DNA from: Opitutales bacterium
Lineage (GTDB): Bacteria; Verrucomicrobiota; Verrucomicrobiia; Opitutales; T3Sed10-336
NCBI GenBank assembly: GCA_007132315.1
Contig: SLOW01000239.1
Location: 1-6,428, forward strand
Length of the DNA stretch: 6,428 bases
Reading direction: 5' to 3'
Shown: positions 5,957 to 6,428 of the stretch, in pieces
Layout of the letters: each line of letters begins with the position of its first letter
How positions within the stretch are numbered: position 1 is the first letter of the stretch
Translations under genes and position numbers: made by a program
Notes under the pieces: generated by a model
The model's database searches: none
Seen by the model: the letters and a program-made list of their open reading frames with translations, nothing else
What the model was told of the DNA's origin: nothing

Positions 5957-6428
5957 CGCGGCGCCTCCGGCAAATCGTAATCCATCTTGAGACTCAACAT
6001 GTACTCAACCAACGCTTCCGCACGCGCCGTGGGCACGATTTCGTACCCTTCCGGCGGCGCGAATTCGTCGGGCAGGTTCAATGCTCGCGGCGAAGGATCG
6101 TCCTCGATCCGGCGCTTTTCATAGAGAAACGGGTAAGGCGGCATATTGGAGCCGCGCGAGGTGATCTGCGGGTTGTAGAGGTGCAGGTGATGCCACTCCC
6201 GGGAGGGCTGCCGCTGTCCGATGGTCTTCAGGTCGGGTCCGGTGCGCATGGTTCCCAACTGAACGACTTCCTGATTGATATAGTCGCGGGCCACCGACTG
6301 GCGGTCGCCCCAGCCCCGTTCGTCGTCCGCCCCGTAACCCGGCCTTCGAACCTGCTGGGTGTGGCAGTACATACACCCGAGGTCCATGTAAACCTGCTTG
6401 CCGCGCTTGGCGATTCCGGGAATGGGAG
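5953..6428 (-). CDS. ccoO: cbb3-type cytochrome c oxidase monohaem subunit CcoO, 5' part outside window
   Basis: CcoO (FixO) is the membrane-anchored monohaem cytochrome c that passes electrons from CcoP to the haem-copper subunit CcoN. The last 157 residues are in the window, and the frame is open through the right edge; the first in-frame ATG inside (6387) is internal. The visible part begins PIPGIAKRGKQVYMDLGC and carries the haem site C-M-Y-C-H encoded at 6375-6361. Family-specific blocks follow: a tryptophan-glycine stretch (ERGWGDRQSVARDY), MRTGPDL, and SNMPPYPFL, whose methionine is the expected sixth haem ligand. These blocks identify CcoO rather than a general cytochrome c. The missing N-terminus should hold the membrane anchor; whether it is a separate gene or fused to ccoN cannot be seen. 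The stop overlaps the ccoP start (ATGA), so the two are translationally coupled. Confidence 0.93.
   Translation of the reverse strand, partial: PIPGIAKRGKQVYMDLGCMYCHTQQVRRPGYGADDERGWGDRQSVARDYINQEVVQLGTMRTGPDLKTIGQRQPSREWHHLHLYNPQITSRGSNMPPYPFLYEKRRIEDDPSPRALNLPDEFAPPEGYEIVPTARAEALVEYMLSLKMDYDLPEAPR
5964..5968 (-). promoter_or_regulatory. Shine-Dalgarno GGAGG of ccoP
   Basis: On the minus strand GGAGG stands 7 bases before the ccoP ATG and lies within the last codons of ccoO. It is the clearest ribosome binding site in the window, and it fixes the ccoP start and its 4-base overlap with ccoO. Confidence 0.75.

Noticed and set aside
5237..5980. 247-residue plus-strand open frame opposite ccoP
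   Set aside because: It is antisense to a cytochrome c with a complete haem motif, an anchor and a good ribosome binding site; no independent evidence supports it.

Overview
The window is about 6.4 kb of GC-rich bacterial chromosome, densely coded and with no sign of mobile DNA. Eight protein genes can be supported; the two at the edges are cut by the window ends. I see no rRNA, tRNA, CRISPR array or insertion sequence. The make-up (a cbb3-type oxidase cluster with a single-haem, single-anchor cytochrome c in the CcoP position and an acidic tail with a W-T-A-x-E-L motif, plus a free-standing pabA next to nrdR) suggests a Gram-negative bacterium. The Verrucomicrobiota/Planctomycetota side of the tree is my best guess, made from memory of family resemblance and not from any search.

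Left part. A tgt gene (tRNA-guanine transglycosylase, queuosine modification) reads leftward and leaves the window a few codons before its expected stop. A 102-base AT-richer gap separates it from a rightward, tightly packed set: pabA/trpG (glutamine amidotransferase for folate and/or tryptophan synthesis), nrdR (repressor of ribonucleotide reductase genes, 6 bases later) and an unrecognised 162-residue gene whose GTG start overlaps the nrdR stop by 4 bases.

Right part. The remaining genes all read leftward: the C-terminal part of ccoO (haem c subunit of cbb3 cytochrome oxidase), a ccoP-like monohaem cytochrome c overlapping it by 4 bases, then after 93 bases a Cu+-type P1B ATPase resembling the oxidase maturation pump CcoI/FixI, then after 25 bases a small three-helix membrane protein of unknown function. 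The last of these meets the 162-residue gene tail to tail, and the two overlap by 7 bases. Together these genes look like part of a high-affinity oxygen respiration cluster: electrons pass through the two cytochromes c, and the pump supplies copper for the CcoN active site, which would be encoded upstream, outside the window.

Most notable points: the Tgt protein keeps its catalytic residues but has lost two of the four zinc ligands (the C-x-C pair reads A-G-N). The copper ATPase has no N-terminal metal-binding domain but carries cysteine pairs at its extreme N-terminus and in its actuator domain. Two small unknown genes sit translationally or transcriptionally close to nrdR and to the oxidase cluster.
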